The translations under genes were made by a program, and so were the position numbers. Shown here piece by piece: positions 10,516-20,472 of a DNA stretch of 29,526 nucleotides. Each line of letters starts with the position of its first letter. Position 1 is the first letter of the stretch. A model generated the notes under the pieces. That model saw nothing but the letters and a program-made list of their open reading frames with translations. It was not told where the DNA came from and searched no databases. Origin of the DNA: Glomus cerebriforme (Eukaryota; Glomeromycota; Glomeromycetes; Glomerales; Glomeraceae); NCBI GenBank assembly GCA_003550305.1, contig QKYT01000904.1:1-29526 (forward strand), written 5' to 3'.

Positions 10516-10620
10516 TTACCTGGCGTAACATGCGTTAGTGACAGCGCATGTTACCTGGCGTAACATGCGTTAGTGTTGGCGCAAGTTACCTCGCGTAACA
10601 TGCGTTAGTGTTGGCGCAGT
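10516..10620. repeat. Minisatellite, 3 units of 35 bp, GC-rich, hairpin-forming
   Basis: Three adjacent 35-bp units begin TTACCTGGCGTAACATGCGT (10516-10550, 10551-10585, 10586-10620) and differ at only a few bases near their ends. Across the first junction CGCATGTTAC (10545-10554) and GTAACATGCG (10560-10569) form a perfect 10-bp inverted repeat with a 5-base loop. The patch is distinctly richer in G+C than its surroundings. Confidence 0.95.
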
Positions 10621-10752
10621 GCTGGCCTTATAAAAAAAATTCAAACCCAATGTTTTTTACGATACAAATTATACGTCGAGATACAGATGATTGTTTGTCC
10701 AAGTTGTCTTTTAGCATTTTCTTCAAATATCTTAATGGAATTTTTTGGTATT

Positions 10753-11104
10753 GTTGTAGTCCAAACTCTACCATGTTCTAATCAAACTTGGGAAAATCTT
10801 ATATCCGAAGTCCCAAACTAAACCCGCCCTATGAAAAATAAAAATGTCCCGGTGCGTCCAGAAAATGTCCCACACGGGAAAATTGCAATATTCTAGAAAA
10901 CGTCCAGAAAATTAGACAATTAATGTCTCAGTGTCCGGAATATTGCAATTTTCTGGAATTTTCGGACGTGTGGGACATTTTCCGAACGCACTCGGAATGT
11001 TAGCTTGGTTTGGGACATAGTTAAATTTCGGTCATCAGATTTTCCCAAGTTTGATTGGAATATTTAAAGTCGGATTTGGGACATTGTTATGTTTGGACTA
11101 CAAA
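10753..11104. mobile_element. Foldback (long inverted repeat) MITE, about 350 bp
   Basis: The ends are GTTGTAGTCCAAAC and GTTTGGACTACAA. The two halves are inverted copies of each other over about 160 bp, sharing in order blocks such as ATCAAACTTGGGAAAATCT, AATGTCCCACACG and AAAATTGCAATATTC. The loop is only about 20 bp, around 10915-10930. A clear target duplication is not visible at this copy. A second member lies at 27867-28099 and one end is found at 15475-15530. No coding capacity. Confidence 0.85.
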
Positions 11105-13310
11105 AGAATTATAGGGACATGAACGATATTCTGCACGAAAAGAAATTGATATAGCTTAATGTGTTAAGAGAGCAGCAGGTTCACTTTCATATATTGAATA
11201 ATTGTCTTTCTTTATTATTTTCAAAAGGATTTGAATCATATTCGGATGTAATTTTGTTATTATTTTGAGAGACATTGTATTTTTTGTTCTTTAAATGAAT
11301 TGATTGAGGGGTTTATTTATACATTATTACAAGCTGACGTCGTATTTTCAAAAAAAATGGGAGTTTGTAATGTAACATAATATAATTTAGCGAAACTTGC
11401 GATATTTGGAAAATAGTGATTAACTGCGTTAAAAAATATATATATAGTTTATGATATGATACACGAAACCCACAGGTTGTTGATTTGTTTAATTAGTCGT
11501 TAAATTTACCCTACTAATCCAAAAGCAAAAAAAATCACATGCGTGATTAACTTTCTGGTTGTAGCCTATTTTTTTAACTTGCCAAATTTTTAGTGATGAT
11601 GTTACAATTTGATGTAAAAATATTCATGCTCATATATGATTTTCGTTTTATTTACGAAGAATGATAATGAAACTTTGGGATATATTTTTTTAAAAAAAAT
11701 TTAAAAAAATGAAATATTAAATATAAAAAGACAAGAAAAGAAATTATAATAATATTCTTTTTATTGACTTGCATTAGAATATTATATATATTACTAAAAA
11801 TATATATATATAATTTAGGCCGAAATTAGAAAAATATTTTTAATTTTGGTCAAAATTTTACAGATCACATTCAATTATAATTCCGGCCAGAATTAATGAT
11901 AGGACCCATCTCGATTTGTGATCTTTGTTCGATAGTAGTATGCTTTAATGTTTATACGCTAAAATATTGTTTATCATACACACATATTACTGTATTATTG
12001 CAAAATTTTATCTAATTATGTATGTTTCCGATTTGGCATGTATTACATTTGTGCTTTGGCGAAAAAAATAGACTACGAATTATGTGGCGCAGAATAACTT
12101 TGATATATTACTATACTTTTATTCACCCCGATCAAAAAATGAGTGATACATACGCCGGAAAAATGGAAATAACGGTCTTGAAAGAATGACCTGGTCATTT
12201 GTCATTTAAGTTACTGTATTTAAATATAATGCGAAGTTTTGACTTTATAATTCTATAATGCTGGTCAGAATTAGGTTTTGACTAGAATTATGAGAATAAT
12301 TTTTTAAATGACGTGTATTTGTCATTAATGACCAAATGACACGTGACCTGTCATTTGAGTCACTTGAGTAGGACGCCTTAGTCTGAACTGCTGAGAAAAT
12401 ATTACACATTATCATGGGTTATAACTAGCGATGAATAAGAATATAATGCAGAGGGTTTGTATCTTACAATAACGGAAAGAAAATTTTCAAGGACAAAGTG
12501 ACGAATCAATAATAAACAAGAAGTTAGAACCGGTATTCGACCTTTAGATTTAAATCCAAATATAAATACAAAACCGAATATAATAAGATAATTCGTTTCA
12601 TCTGAATTTTATTATATCTGGATAATCGAAAGGGAAATGAATCCAAAGGAACTGAAAGAAATAAAATTAACCAAACTCTAGAAGAAATAGATGGAAAAAG
12701 GGCACGAGCAGTTTTGACAAAGAAATAATTATATCACGAATGAAAAAAATGTAAATTACAATTAATGTTTTTAAAAATTTTCGGCGCAATTAAAATTATT
12801 TAATTCCGGTATAATATTTACAAAGCAACAAAGGTTATAACACTAGAAATAGTAAAAAGAATTTATAGAATTAACATCTTATAATTAATAAAAAAAAATG
12901 AAAAACTATTTTTTTTTATAAAACAAAGTTATAAACGATGTGCGTGTATTGCTTTTCACCGTTTGTATAAATCTTATTTCAAGTCATTAAATTTTTAAAA
13001 AATTAGTTAATATCAACAAATGCATTATTTGATGGTAAACGAATTCTTAAAATATGATAATGTTAATTCATAAAAAAACATTTTTTCCAATGTTTAATGT
13101 ACTATGGTTTAAATTACTTTTTAATCATCGCAAACTCGCAAACTCACATTTTTATTCATACTTTTAAAAACAAAATAAAATGTTCTATTCTGACTATTCT
13201 GATCAGAACACAATATTTTATTGCAAAATTCCTAATTATGAAAATACTAATAATTAAAATTAATTTCTCATAATCTCTTTTCATACAGTAATTTTTATTA
13301 TAATCAAAAA
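11105..13310. other. Non-coding stretch with GGCC-motif palindromes and a doubtful coding relic
   Basis: No gene is supported. AATTCCGGCCAGAATTA (about 11881-11897) faces a related TAATTTAGGCCGAAATTA (about 11812-11829), and a looser copy sits near 12260-12295. CACGTG is at 12340-12345. Around 12620-12727 one plus-strand frame reads NRKGNESKGTERNKINQTLE then EIDGKRARAVLTKK before a stop. That is charged and protein-like, but it has no start and no recognised homologue. The remainder is A/T runs. Confidence 0.5.
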
Positions 13311-14693
13311 AATTGTTGGGGATTCACCATATATTACGAGGTCTCCATCACCAAATGATCGACCGTAGTGATGCCGGTGATTTATTACATGTTCTTATTC
13401 TTTACTCGGCTTAATATACAGTATAATTTTCGAATTTATCGTCATTGAAAGAGAATATAAAAACTATCTGTAGTTTCATCATAACTTCCAGTTTTCCATC
13501 TAATTGAATTATATCCTCCAAGAATCTCACTACTATTTTTCACTTTAATAATCGTTACAGTACGAGATTGAACATTACAAATTTTATAGAAATTTCCAGG
13601 TGTAAATCCATCATGAGATCCACGAAAAATTAATTTGAAATTATACGAATTTTTTATCTTATCGGTAATTTCTAATTTATCAATCCATTTTGAGATTAAT
13701 TCTGCATAATAAGCCGTAATAATGTTTAATAATTTTTGAATCTATACTCTTAATAGAACTAATTTCTTTGATTATCTGTGATTCTAGCTTCTTACTTGGT
13801 TTATAATCATTATTCAAAAAACATTCAATTAAATTTTCTAGTAACTTCGAGTATAATCTTTTTATATAGATGATATACTTTACTCAAAAATTCTTTAACA
13901 GTAAATTCCATAAATTTAATATAAGGAATACATTGCTGCAAAGTATTTTTTAAAATATTAAAATCATCATTTGAATAATTTGGAGGATCTAAAGAAAGTT
14001 CAGAATTTTGAGCAATACCCCATTTAAGTACGTTTTCCCAAACTTGAATCCCACTCATTTGAAGATTATCATGTCGAATAAGGGAGATCAAAATTCTTTC
14101 TGAAATTGAAGTACGGTAAATCAGGCGAATTAAAATTTTTTCTGGTTGTTTAGATATTAAATCTGTACAAAATTTTTGAAGTTCCAAGAAGGAATCATTT
14201 TCAAAACTCATTTGCTGATATATCAAATTAAAATTTTGTTCCATCCAGTTTGTATTGTTTTTAATCAAAAATGATTGTAAATATGGAATTAGCCCCTGAA
14301 GACTTAGGTTGTTGGCAGCAATCAAGATTTTAATTATATCAGAAGTATTATGTTCTTCCAAAGGAGGTTTTCCTCCATATATATAAAATGCACGAATATA
14401 TACAGTAATTAAAAAAAATTAATAAAATAATGTATATAATATTTAAATAAATTATTCCTTACCTTAAAATTATTTGAAAAATTTCAGGTGAGATATTTAG
14501 TAATTTAATATGTGATAAAGTTCCATCATTTTTCTTTTTGTTAGTTGACAAAACTCTTCGCAAATAAGGAGAAAGATAATTTAAAATAATCATATGCGCA
14601 CGAAATACTTTACGTAAAGGGTCATTAACATCATAATATTCGTCGTCATCCAAAATTTCGAGTAAATTTTGTGATAATTTTGGTAATCGATTG
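13311..14693 (-). pseudogene. BTB-BACK-TLDc protein, multiply disrupted
   Basis: Exon 1 (about 14693-14462) gives the BTB fold (RLPKLSQNLLEILDDDEYYD ... FRAHMIILNYLSPYLRRVLS). The next exon gives IYGGKPPLEE, a BACK-like region and, after frame changes, a TLDc domain (FKLIFRGSHDGFTPGNFYKI, VTIIKVKNSSEILGGYNS). Lesions: no Met precedes the first codons and a TGA lies four codons upstream; YDV-NDP lacks about five residues found in relatives; after the donor GTAAGG at 14462 there is no AG before IYGG, so the splice acceptor is gone; the frame breaks near 13840, 13720 and 13450; stops follow. Intact relatives are predicted scaffold or ubiquitin-ligase adaptor proteins. Lengths and residues of relatives are from memory. 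It is the fuller paralogue of the scraps at 7631-8090. Confidence 0.9.
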
Positions 14694-15474
14694 TTAATTC
14701 AGTTTAATGTTAAAAAACCTGATTAATTTATATTAATTTCCTAACTTTCTTTAATATTAAATGAACAATCAATTTGAGAATTTTATTAATTCATGAAATA
14801 TTTTCCATGTTTGAGTTATATTTATTGTTCCCTTCGAGTCCGGCAATTTTAAATGATTTAGCAGTTTCAATTGATTCATGATCTAGGGTCATATCAAGTT
14901 AGGTATTATTCTCCAGATTTATAGTTTATTAACAAGATATTTAAAGAATAAATTCTTTAATATCACATGTCTTAATATTTAATCATGATTTTTACCCAGT
15001 TAAACATTATTAAATATTAAGATAATGAATTTTTGGATAAAATATTACTAATTATCATACTACTAAATGGCCGGCCCTGGTCGGCATACAATTATGAGTC
15101 TAGTTTTACCAAAAAATGGGATAGCAAAATATTTTTCAATAGAAAGATAATATTGTTTAAAAACAATAAATTTAAATATAAAGTTTATTAATTAATTATT
15201 GATTATTATCTAATATTTTTTTTCAACAAATGAGAAATCATTTAAGTAAAATAATTAATTACTTTTATAAAAATAATCAAAAGATCTTTTTATTTGTAAT
15301 AGTAATTAAACTAATCAATCAACCAGAAAATAATAAAAAAAATTTTATAACCCTTTTTCCAATAATTAATTAATAAATATAATCTTTTTTTTTAAATCTA
15401 AAGATATATTATAATAATAATTAAAAATTCTTTTTCATAAATAAAATGCAAATACGCAATTAAAAATATTAGTA
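14694..15474. other. AT-rich stretch upstream of the BTB pseudogene
   Basis: No frame or RNA gene recognised. A short GC-rich patch near 15069-15090 (GGCCGGCCCTGGTCGGC) stands out from the A/T background but could not be assigned. Confidence 0.6.
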
Positions 15475-15530
15475 ATAGTCCAGATTGTCCTTGAGATATC
15501 CCAAGTCGGATTTGGCGTTTGGGCTACAAC
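15475..15530. mobile_element. Truncated end of the GTTGTAG... foldback family
   Basis: The segment ends TTTGGGCTACAAC and reads inward through TCGGATTTGG and CCCAAGTC, matching the termini of the elements at 10753-11104 and 27867-28099. The partner end is not visible nearby, so this is a solo or truncated copy. Confidence 0.6.
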
Positions 15531-15534
15531 AGAT

Positions 15535-15552
15535 ATACTGTATATACAGTAT
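15535..15552. repeat. Perfect 18-bp palindrome ATACTGTATATACAGTAT
   Basis: The sequence equals its own reverse complement and contains both TACTGTA and TACAGTA. It lies five bases outside the end of the truncated foldback element. It could act as a protein-binding site or form a cruciform; nothing in the sequence decides this. Confidence 0.8.
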
Positions 15553-16040
15553 TTTTTTAATATACAATCAAAAAGAAGTCATGTTTCTTATATATTATAT
15601 GACAAATTAAATTCCATATTTGGTTAATCAATCTCTCAATTAGGCCTTTTTGATCGTGCATAATTTATCAATCAGTTGCGAATTTNGAATACTAGGGAGA
15701 AATCATGAGTCATTAACCAACTATAGAAATTTTTCATGTGAACAAATATTAATGATCGGGATTTTGTGTGATGTAATTTATTATTGTATTATTGATAATT
15801 TTGACTCATTTCTATATTCTTAATATTTTTAATTATATAAATACCTCCAAAATTTCATATTGTTTTTTTTAATTATCATATTAAATATATTAAAATATCC
15901 TTAGAGCTCTCATTCACCTTATTTTAAAGATACATTATCAGCAAGACGGACTACTACCTAATTATTATTCTCTGTTTATTTTTCTCTCTATCCTTTTTAA
16001 CAACTACTCCCAACTATTTCTTTTAATAAACTTCTTATTA
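15553..16040. other. AT-rich stretch, no gene recognised
   Basis: One ambiguous base (N, about 15686). Pyrimidine-rich on the plus strand from about 15965. No coding frame supported. Confidence 0.5.
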
Positions 16041-16260
16041 TCTTCCTTATACTGTATANGAGGTCTTCCTCTATCAGGCAAGGAAACCAGTAATACCAGT
16101 CAGTTAGTCGAATATCTTCTATCTGGCGGGGTTGGTATTTTTTTTTTAAATTCCTTTAAACTTCCTTTTCTCTTCCTTATACTGTATATAGAAGTCTTCT
16201 TCGTATCAGGCAAGGAAAGACCGGTCAGATAGTTGAATATATCCTATCTGCGGTTTGGTT
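16041..16260. repeat. Duplicated segment, two copies about 130 bp apart
   Basis: Copy 1 starts at 16041 and copy 2 at 16171, both with TCTTCCTTATACTGTATA followed by GAGG/GAAG-TCTTC, ATCAGGCAAGGAAA, GTCAG, a TTGAATAT/TCGAATAT block and a ...CTATCTG-GCGG end. They differ by small indels, and copy 1 has an N at about 16059. A tandem duplication of an unknown unit; no coding frame. Confidence 0.8.
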
Positions 16261-16289
16261 TAGATTAGAATTCCCTCTTTCATTTCCTT

Positions 16290-17100
16290 ATGTTTATGAA
16301 GCAATGTTGAAGATTATGATGGGGAGACAGCAAGAAGATAAAAGAAAAAAGAAATACCACTTCAAGATAAAATAAGAAACACACAATGAAGATAGCTGGG
16401 CGAAAAGTTACTTTCAGAAAATGGATATCTTGAGTATTGAAAAATGGCACAGAATTGCTAGATCTCAGAGACGTTCTGATCATTCACTATTGGAAGTGAG
16501 AGGAAAAATATTTAAGATAATTAACTGTTTCAGTATTTGAATTGTGAAATTAAAAACTTGAAAATAACTAAAAAAGATTAGAATAAAAAAAATAATAGAT
16601 AAATATGGGTAAATGGGTAAAGAAATAATACAACAAAGAAATAATAGAAGATGAGCTCGAGATAACAGAGAAGATTCAGTAAGAGAAAGGTGTAATGAAA
16701 GAAAATGAAAGAAAAGACAGATGACAAGTTAAAAGGAATATTAAGCAAAAGAAAATATTTGCTATCTGGTGAATGATTAAAAGGACAACAAGAAATATAA
16801 CAAATTAGACTCTAAAAGAATAATAAAACAATGGGTCACCAATAATAATAAAGTCAAAGTCAAACTGAAGAAGGAACAAGATTGAAAAAATAATCCGAAA
16901 AAAATACATATAAACAAAGAAAGGATTATTGGTTTAAAAAAAGATGCCAGTCACTTAATTGTGGGAAAAAATTGGGAATAAAAGATGTAACAAGGCAGCA
17001 GAAATAGAAAGGAATTATAAGAATAAAATAATAATAGAAATAAAATAGAAAGGAAAGTAAAGGAAAATACAACAAATGGTACAAATAGAGTAGTAATATT
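16290..17100. other. Strongly purine-biased plus strand, about 800 bp
   Basis: The plus strand is dominated by A and G (GAAAGAAAATGAAAGAAAAG is typical) with few C or T, ending abruptly in a T run near 17104. No plus-strand frame stays open. The minus-strand frame at 16483-16280 is a by-product of the pyrimidine-rich complement and has no family signal. It may be the body of an unrecognised element or an old structured repeat. Confidence 0.55.
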
Positions 17101-17744
17101 AGATTTTTTTTATTTTAAATGTATTAAAGAATATTTTTTTAATAAATAAAATAATTTTTTAAATTTGTGAATTGTTTTGATTAGATAATTTAATGGATAA
17201 CTCATACTATCTTTAGTATTTGGTTCTTGAGTTATTCAAGTTATTTCCTAACAAAGTTATGATATTTAGTAACAAACAAATTAAAGTTTTTTAATAATAG
17301 AAAAAATTATAGTGTCAAACATTTAAAAATAAAAAAATATTTGGTGGAGATTTCTCCGAAAATTAAATAATTTATTTGAATTAAACATTTCATTAAAAAA
17401 AATTAATTTTTAACTTACTGACAAATAAAACTGCTTGTTTGAAATTAAATCCGGTCAAAAAAAAAATAAAATAAAATAAAAATAAAATAGTTTCTTTTTT
17501 TTTTTGACAAATGTTTTTTTCATATTTAGATAAATTTAAACTATAAAATATTTGTTAAATGTCATATATATCCAGCATTAGGATGGAATTTCGGGCAGAA
17601 TTAAAAATGTAATTGAAACTCTGCATATGGGCCGATATAACGCATAAAATGGATTTGATTGGATATTGATTGCGATGATTCATGGGTTTCCAAGAAATTC
17701 CTAGAGGATTTCGACTACAAATTTTTCATTTTTATATATTTACA
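17101..17744. other. AT-rich stretch, no gene recognised
   Basis: Homopolymer-rich. A GGAATTTCGGGCAGAATTA motif near 17584-17602 resembles the GGCCAGAATTA word found elsewhere in the window. No coding frame supported. Confidence 0.5.
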
Positions 17745-18020
17745 TGTTTTTTCTCTCTTTTGGTTTTTTCGCTTATTATCTTTAATTTTCTCCGTCTTTG
17801 ATTCTCAATTTTATTCTGCCTTTAATCCTTAGTTTTTTGCTTCGCTTTTGATCATTGATTTTTACTTCGCCTTTGATCTTCCACCTTTAATCCTCCGTCT
17901 TTGATCCCTGCTGATTACTCCGCCTTGAATCCTTAATTAATTCCTTAATTCACTTCGCTTTAACCTTAATTTTCTCTTCCTTTGATCTTTCAATTTATTT
18001 TCGACCTTGATCTTTATTTA
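17745..18020. repeat. Degenerate minisatellite, CTTCGCCTTTGATC units
   Basis: About nine imperfect units of roughly 24-27 bp, each carrying a core like CTCCGTCTTTGATYCT or CTTCGCCTTTGATCTT followed by a T-rich tail. Units have drifted heavily in length and sequence. The strand is pyrimidine-rich. No open frame through it. Confidence 0.8.
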
Positions 18021-18442
18021 ATTATTTTCAAATTTCTTGTGTTTTTATTAACTGTCATTTTTTTTTAATCAAAGTAACACGCTTAATGATCATATACCTA
18101 GTTGTGTGAACAAATTTAAAAATCATTTAACAAAATGTAGGGTAGTTATGGCTTTAATAAAATATAAATTTATTGAGTCAATTAACTATGATAAATTAAT
18201 AGATTATATTCATTTATAACTATGTTTGTTGGTTTGTGCGGAAGTAGTCCATTGTTTATGACTTTAAAATTGTTTAATTCATTTTTATTTACAAAAATTA
18301 AAAGAATCAAAAATAAAACTTCAATATACAAGCTTTCTCTTACTTTTCACATGGTTTAATCAGTTTTCGCATCGCTTCTCTATGTATGAATTTAGATAAT
18401 GAATAAAAATATTTATAAGAAATAAATAATGAAAAATTTTAC
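18021..18442. other. AT-rich stretch, no gene recognised
   Basis: No coding frame or RNA gene could be supported. It would hold the intron that follows the minus-strand exon ending at 18443. Confidence 0.5.
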
Positions 18443-18850
18443 CTTGTACCTTTGTTCCTTTTCATACTTGAAGTAATCATCCAAACCTTTGAATGACGGC
18501 TGTGATGATTTTGATGGTTGTGATGATTGTTGTGATGGCGATGGTTGTTATGTATTTATATACGTTCACAAATTATTCAATTATAATTCTTTTTCCATAA
18601 CTTTTATTTGTGCAGTATAGAAGTCAATCCATTTTAATAGATTTTGTTTTTCCCATTCAGATTTCATAAATCCATTAAATATTTTTTCTCCTGCTTCATT
18701 AATAAATTTATTGTCTTTGTACTTCAATTTGTAAATCGCTTATCTCCTCCTCTTTGGCTTTTATTTGTTTTACATGAGAGGTGTTCTTTAACTTTTGTCG
18801 TTGTCGTAGAGAATGATTCCATTTCTTCGTGATGCTTTCGAGGGTTTACC
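18443..18850 (-). pseudogene. Fragments of an unidentified gene with charged helix and S/Q/P-rich segment
   Basis: Three minus-strand pieces lie in order. About 18800-18715 reads LRQRQKLKNTSHVKQIKAKE then EEISDLQIEV, a charged, coiled-coil-like helix. After a frame change, about 18705-18584 reads NEAGEKIFNGFMKSEWEKQN, LLKWIDFYTAQIK and VMEKEL before TAA at 18583-18581. Then 18547-18443 reads QPSPSQQSSQPSKSSQPSFK and GLDDYFKYEKEQRYK up to a donor-like GTAAAAT. Stops separate the second and third pieces unless an unseen intron joins them. I do not recognise the family; the wording looks like a real protein rather than noise. No start codon is convincing. Confidence 0.45.
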
Positions 18851-19440
18851 CATATCAATACAAAGTATAAAGAAAGAAAATACCCATTATTAATTAAAAA
18901 AAGTTTTTCTTTTATTAAAAAAAATGTGAAAGATTTCCATAATTGTATTAAATCCCACAATTTCATATTCTAATATAAATAAATGTAGAATTCTTTTTAT
19001 TTATCCTCTAGTGTTTACACACTCTCTTATGAAGGAGAATATGTCTATAGGTAGACTTTTTCCCATGTCTTCGGATAGGGTAATAAATTCACCATGTAGT
19101 CCTCATTTATAAGTTGTAATTTTTTTAAAAAATATTATAGCGGGTGGTGGCGTAACAACTAAAAATTTTACAAGATTTTATGATCATTTGATCAGAAATC
19201 TGATTGGATATTACTTATTTATCACGATTGCGGCTTAGCCTATCTGTTGTACAATATTTGACGCGTTCACTAAAGTATTATTTTGAATTTGTGAAGAAAG
19301 CTGTATTTTCTTGGTAATCGAATAATAATTTTATTTAATGGAGATACTAATATTTATGTTTTATTTATTTTTTGTTTTAAAAAAAGAAAATTTCTAATCT
19401 TAATCCCTCCCTAGTCATATAACTATATCATGTGATTCTA
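18851..19440. other. AT-rich stretch, no gene recognised
   Basis: No supported frame. GCGGGTGGTGGCGTAAC near 19140-19156 is a small GC-rich spot. The 80-codon minus frame (18966-18724) overlaps the fragments above in another frame and is a shadow. Confidence 0.5.
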
Positions 19441-19640
19441 ATATCGGTTCCGCCTTCGGCTCCACCGATCTGGGCCCTGCCGGTGGCTGTTACCTAAACA
19501 ATACTGCGCTGATTACACTATTAAAAGAGCGAATGTATACACGCGCTGATCCTTGTCTTCTCCCTAAGATTTGCTTAGCAAATCTTAAGTATATTACTCA
19601 GACCCATCCTGGCTACCGTCGGCGCGGCTTAAGATATTTC
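19441..19640. other. GC-rich island with hairpins and an 11-bp-arm palindrome
   Basis: About 200 bp, markedly richer in G+C than the rest of the window. It begins with CGGTTCCGCCTTCGGCTCC, foldable with a TTCG loop, and includes TAAGATTTGCT-T-AGCAAATCTTA (19565-19587), an inverted repeat with perfect 11-bp arms and a one-base spacer, and ends near CTACCGTCGGCGCGGC. No frame stays open. It may be a structured RNA, a SINE-like body or a piece of a foreign or repetitive element. I could not match tRNA box A/B or 5S features. Confidence 0.55.
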
Positions 19641-19765
19641 AAACGCAAAAATAAAACAATTTAGTGATTTAAAATGTTCAAACTTTTTATTGAATGTAAT
19701 TTATATTAACAACACAATAATCTACGCAATGCAAAGAAAATACTAATGAATAAACACTGCAAATT

Positions 19766-20230
19766 CTAATTCTTGTTGAATTTGCATGTTGTTCTGTTAT
19801 GTCCTTTTTCCCACATTTTTGACGTGTTTTTCAATTATCTTTTTCGTTTGTTTCATTGATACTATCATTTGCATTATCAATTACATTAACATTTTGGTTG
19901 TTATCATTCAATGGTTGTAAATGTCGACATTTTCTAACATGTTGTTCTTGGATCTCAACAAAACTCTTTTCCCTTCCTATTGATCTTTCTTTTCTTGCAG
20001 TAATTATAAAATTCTTGATATTAAACTCATTTTCTACTATATTAAAATCTGAATTTAGATTTCCTTATTTATCTAATATAAATCCATGACAAATACCTAT
20101 AAACTCATTATAAGAATTAGTTGTAATATCAAGTGCTTCCATATCAATCCACATAATCGACGTTCAATTCCTTCAAATTTCAGGTTTGGACAAAGAAGGA
20201 TTAAAATCAGTCAACATTAGTTCCATAAAG
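19766..20230 (-). pseudogene. C-terminal remnant with a damaged CCHC zinc knuckle
   Basis: The minus strand reads MEALDITTNSYNEFIGICHG, a TAA, then NEFNIKNFIITARKERSIGR and SFVEIQEQHVRKCRHLQPLN, a TGA, and finally RQKCGKK. After a one-base frame change it goes on as GHNRTTCKFNKN and stops (TAG 19768-19766). C-x2-C-x4-H-x4-C would be a zinc knuckle, but the first Cys is CGT (Arg). A terminal knuckle like this is common in MULE/FAR1-type transposases and in some retroelement proteins; the rest is not enough to choose. Two stops, at least one frameshift and a lost zinc ligand make it a pseudogene. Confidence 0.5.
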
Positions 20231-20472
20231 AGGGGATGTTTGTATGACAATAAAAAAATGTATAAAGAAAGAGTTATGAAAAGATTATCATGTAATACAA
20301 TAGCAAGTTTTATAATAATCAAAAAGCACGCGAATAAAAAGTATATAATAGTTTAATAAATCATAAATCACGTTGGATTTAGAGGAGGAATTTTACCGCC
20401 GGTTAAATGTAGTTATTTTCTTAAAAAAAAAAAATAAATATTAACAATATTATTAATATTCAGACTAATGCT

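Noticed and set aside
10516..10620. CRISPR array
   Set aside because: Units are directly adjacent without unique spacers, and the organism looks eukaryotic; a minisatellite.
16280..16483. 67-codon minus-strand frame with hydrophobic residues
   Set aside because: Product of the pyrimidine-rich complement of a purine tract; Phe/Leu-rich by composition.
18644..18966. Frames 18644-18832 (+) and 18966-18724 (-)
   Set aside because: Overlap the charged-helix gene fragment in other frames and read as noise.
19441..19640. tRNA or 5S rRNA gene in the GC-rich island
   Set aside because: No cloverleaf, box A/B pair or 5S internal control region could be found on either strand.
19856..20089. 77-codon plus-strand frame
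   Set aside because: Antisense to the zinc-knuckle pseudogene, whose reading is more protein-like.
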